A stretch of DNA of 64,000 bases from Gloeocapsopsis sp. IPPAS B-1203 (lineage in GTDB: Bacteria > Cyanobacteriota > Cyanobacteriia > Cyanobacteriales > Chroococcidiopsidaceae): positions 1 to 64,000 of the forward strand of contig NZ_PEIG01000011.1 of the NCBI RefSeq assembly GCF_002749975.1, read 5' to 3'. Below, in pieces: positions 63,648-64,000 of this stretch. Below the pieces are notes generated by a model. The model worked only from the letters and a program-made list of their open reading frames with translations. It searched no databases and was not told the DNA's origin. The position numbers and the translations under genes were made by a program. Within the stretch, counting starts at the first letter, position 1. Every line of letters begins with the position of its first letter.

Positions 63648-64000
63648 TCAAACCTTTGACTTTAAAATTTGTTGTCGCAAAGTCAACCATGCTGCGATTG
63701 CTTGTGGTTGCGATGCCACACCACGTTGCATCAGAATGATACCATCTCGAAAATCAATAATTCCATATTGTTGGCTATTGGTAAGTTGATCGATTGTCGT
63801 GATGCTAGTTTGTAATAGTTGTCGTTCTTCGTTAAATGCGGCTTGATATTGCTGTAATTGCCATAAATCTGCGATCGCATACTCTACTTCAATAACTTCT
63901 CGTGCATCGTTACGCAACTGCAACATAGGCCAACGTAAAATTTCACGACGACTCGAAAGATGCGGTACTATATAAGTCGTTGCAGACACGCCAGCATCTG
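63648..64000 (-). CDS. C-terminal part of a DUF2079-like membrane protein (partial)
   Basis: The frame continues past the right edge (DAGVSATTYIVPHLSSRREI, then LRWPMLQLRND). A residue run of VSATTYIVPHLSSR with a following Pro is typical of DUF2079 integral-membrane proteins, which resemble glycosyltransferase-type GT-C folds. The visible ~115 residues are the soluble C-terminal part, with DFRDGIILMQRGVAS near the end. The membrane region must lie beyond the window. Function unknown. A 290-base spacer precedes the hybrid kinase. Confidence 0.65.
   Translation of the reverse strand, partial: DAGVSATTYIVPHLSSRREILRWPMLQLRNDAREVIEVEYAIADLWQLQQYQAAFNEERQLLQTSITTIDQLTNSQQYGIIDFRDGIILMQRGVASQPQAIAAWLTLRQQILKSKV

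Noticed and set aside
1-64000. tRNA or rRNA genes
   Set aside because: I scanned the gaps by eye for cloverleaf arms, TTCGA and CCA ends and saw none; a tool run (tRNAscan) could still find one.

Overview
The window is a piece of a cyanobacterial chromosome. The evidence is a psbA 5' end (photosystem II D1), a cyanobacterial-type PEP carboxylase, PxcA/CemA, DUF1816 and DUF6464-type proteins, Uma2-type DUF820, a Mo-nitrogenase C-terminal-domain gene, very frequent HIP1 octamers (GCGATCGC) inside genes, and heptad-like AT-rich repeats between genes. Base composition is moderately AT-rich. I cannot fix the genus. An unsplit dnaE and a Mo-nitro_C relic are compatible with a Chroococcidiopsis- or Gloeocapsa-like or Nostocales-related lineage, but this is inference.

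Layout. 0-15 kb is housekeeping: partial psbA, ppc, carA, a STAS anti-sigma-antagonist that appears to start at AUU, Mini-RNase III, an SpoU rRNA methyltransferase, gatA, two alpha/beta hydrolases, a Uma2 protein and an S51 peptidase. A decayed hicA with an intact hicB and an intact, intein-less dnaE follow (14.6-18.7 kb). 19.4-30.8 kb is an accessory block. It holds three large, modular, signal-peptide-less proteins sharing a lectin-like module (with malectin, Kelch, quinoprotein-propeller and anchor-type modules), a collapsed fourth copy, a type I secretion ABC exporter with a cyclic-nucleotide-binding domain and a catalytically dead C39 domain, and a parvulin-type PPIase. 31-42 kb has a membrane glycosyltransferase, a LuxR regulator, a secreted protein, a DUF6464-like protein, a PaaK-like adenylating enzyme and two tandem zinc-ribbon/Ser-Thr kinases, the second broken by a one-base frameshift. 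42-46.5 kb contains pgk, usp, a four-helix-bundle gene between inverted repeats, rbgA and a divergent arsR/arsI pair.

46.8-50.7 kb looks like an inorganic-carbon/proton island: a Cam-like gamma-carbonic anhydrase, a truncated second copy, pxcA and a bestrophin channel. Next is a Mo-nitro_C gene interrupted by a 166-bp MITE-like insertion whose removal exactly restores the frame. The window ends with an OmpR/HK two-component pair, a GT2-TPR protein, a fasciclin protein, GlsB, a GST, a HerA-like ATPase, a 1200-residue hybrid histidine kinase and the C-terminal end of a DUF2079-like membrane protein.

I found no tRNA, rRNA or CRISPR array and no intact transposase gene. Small palindromic or MITE-like elements are present at several places (about 35.9, 47.6, 50.9 and 55.9 kb).
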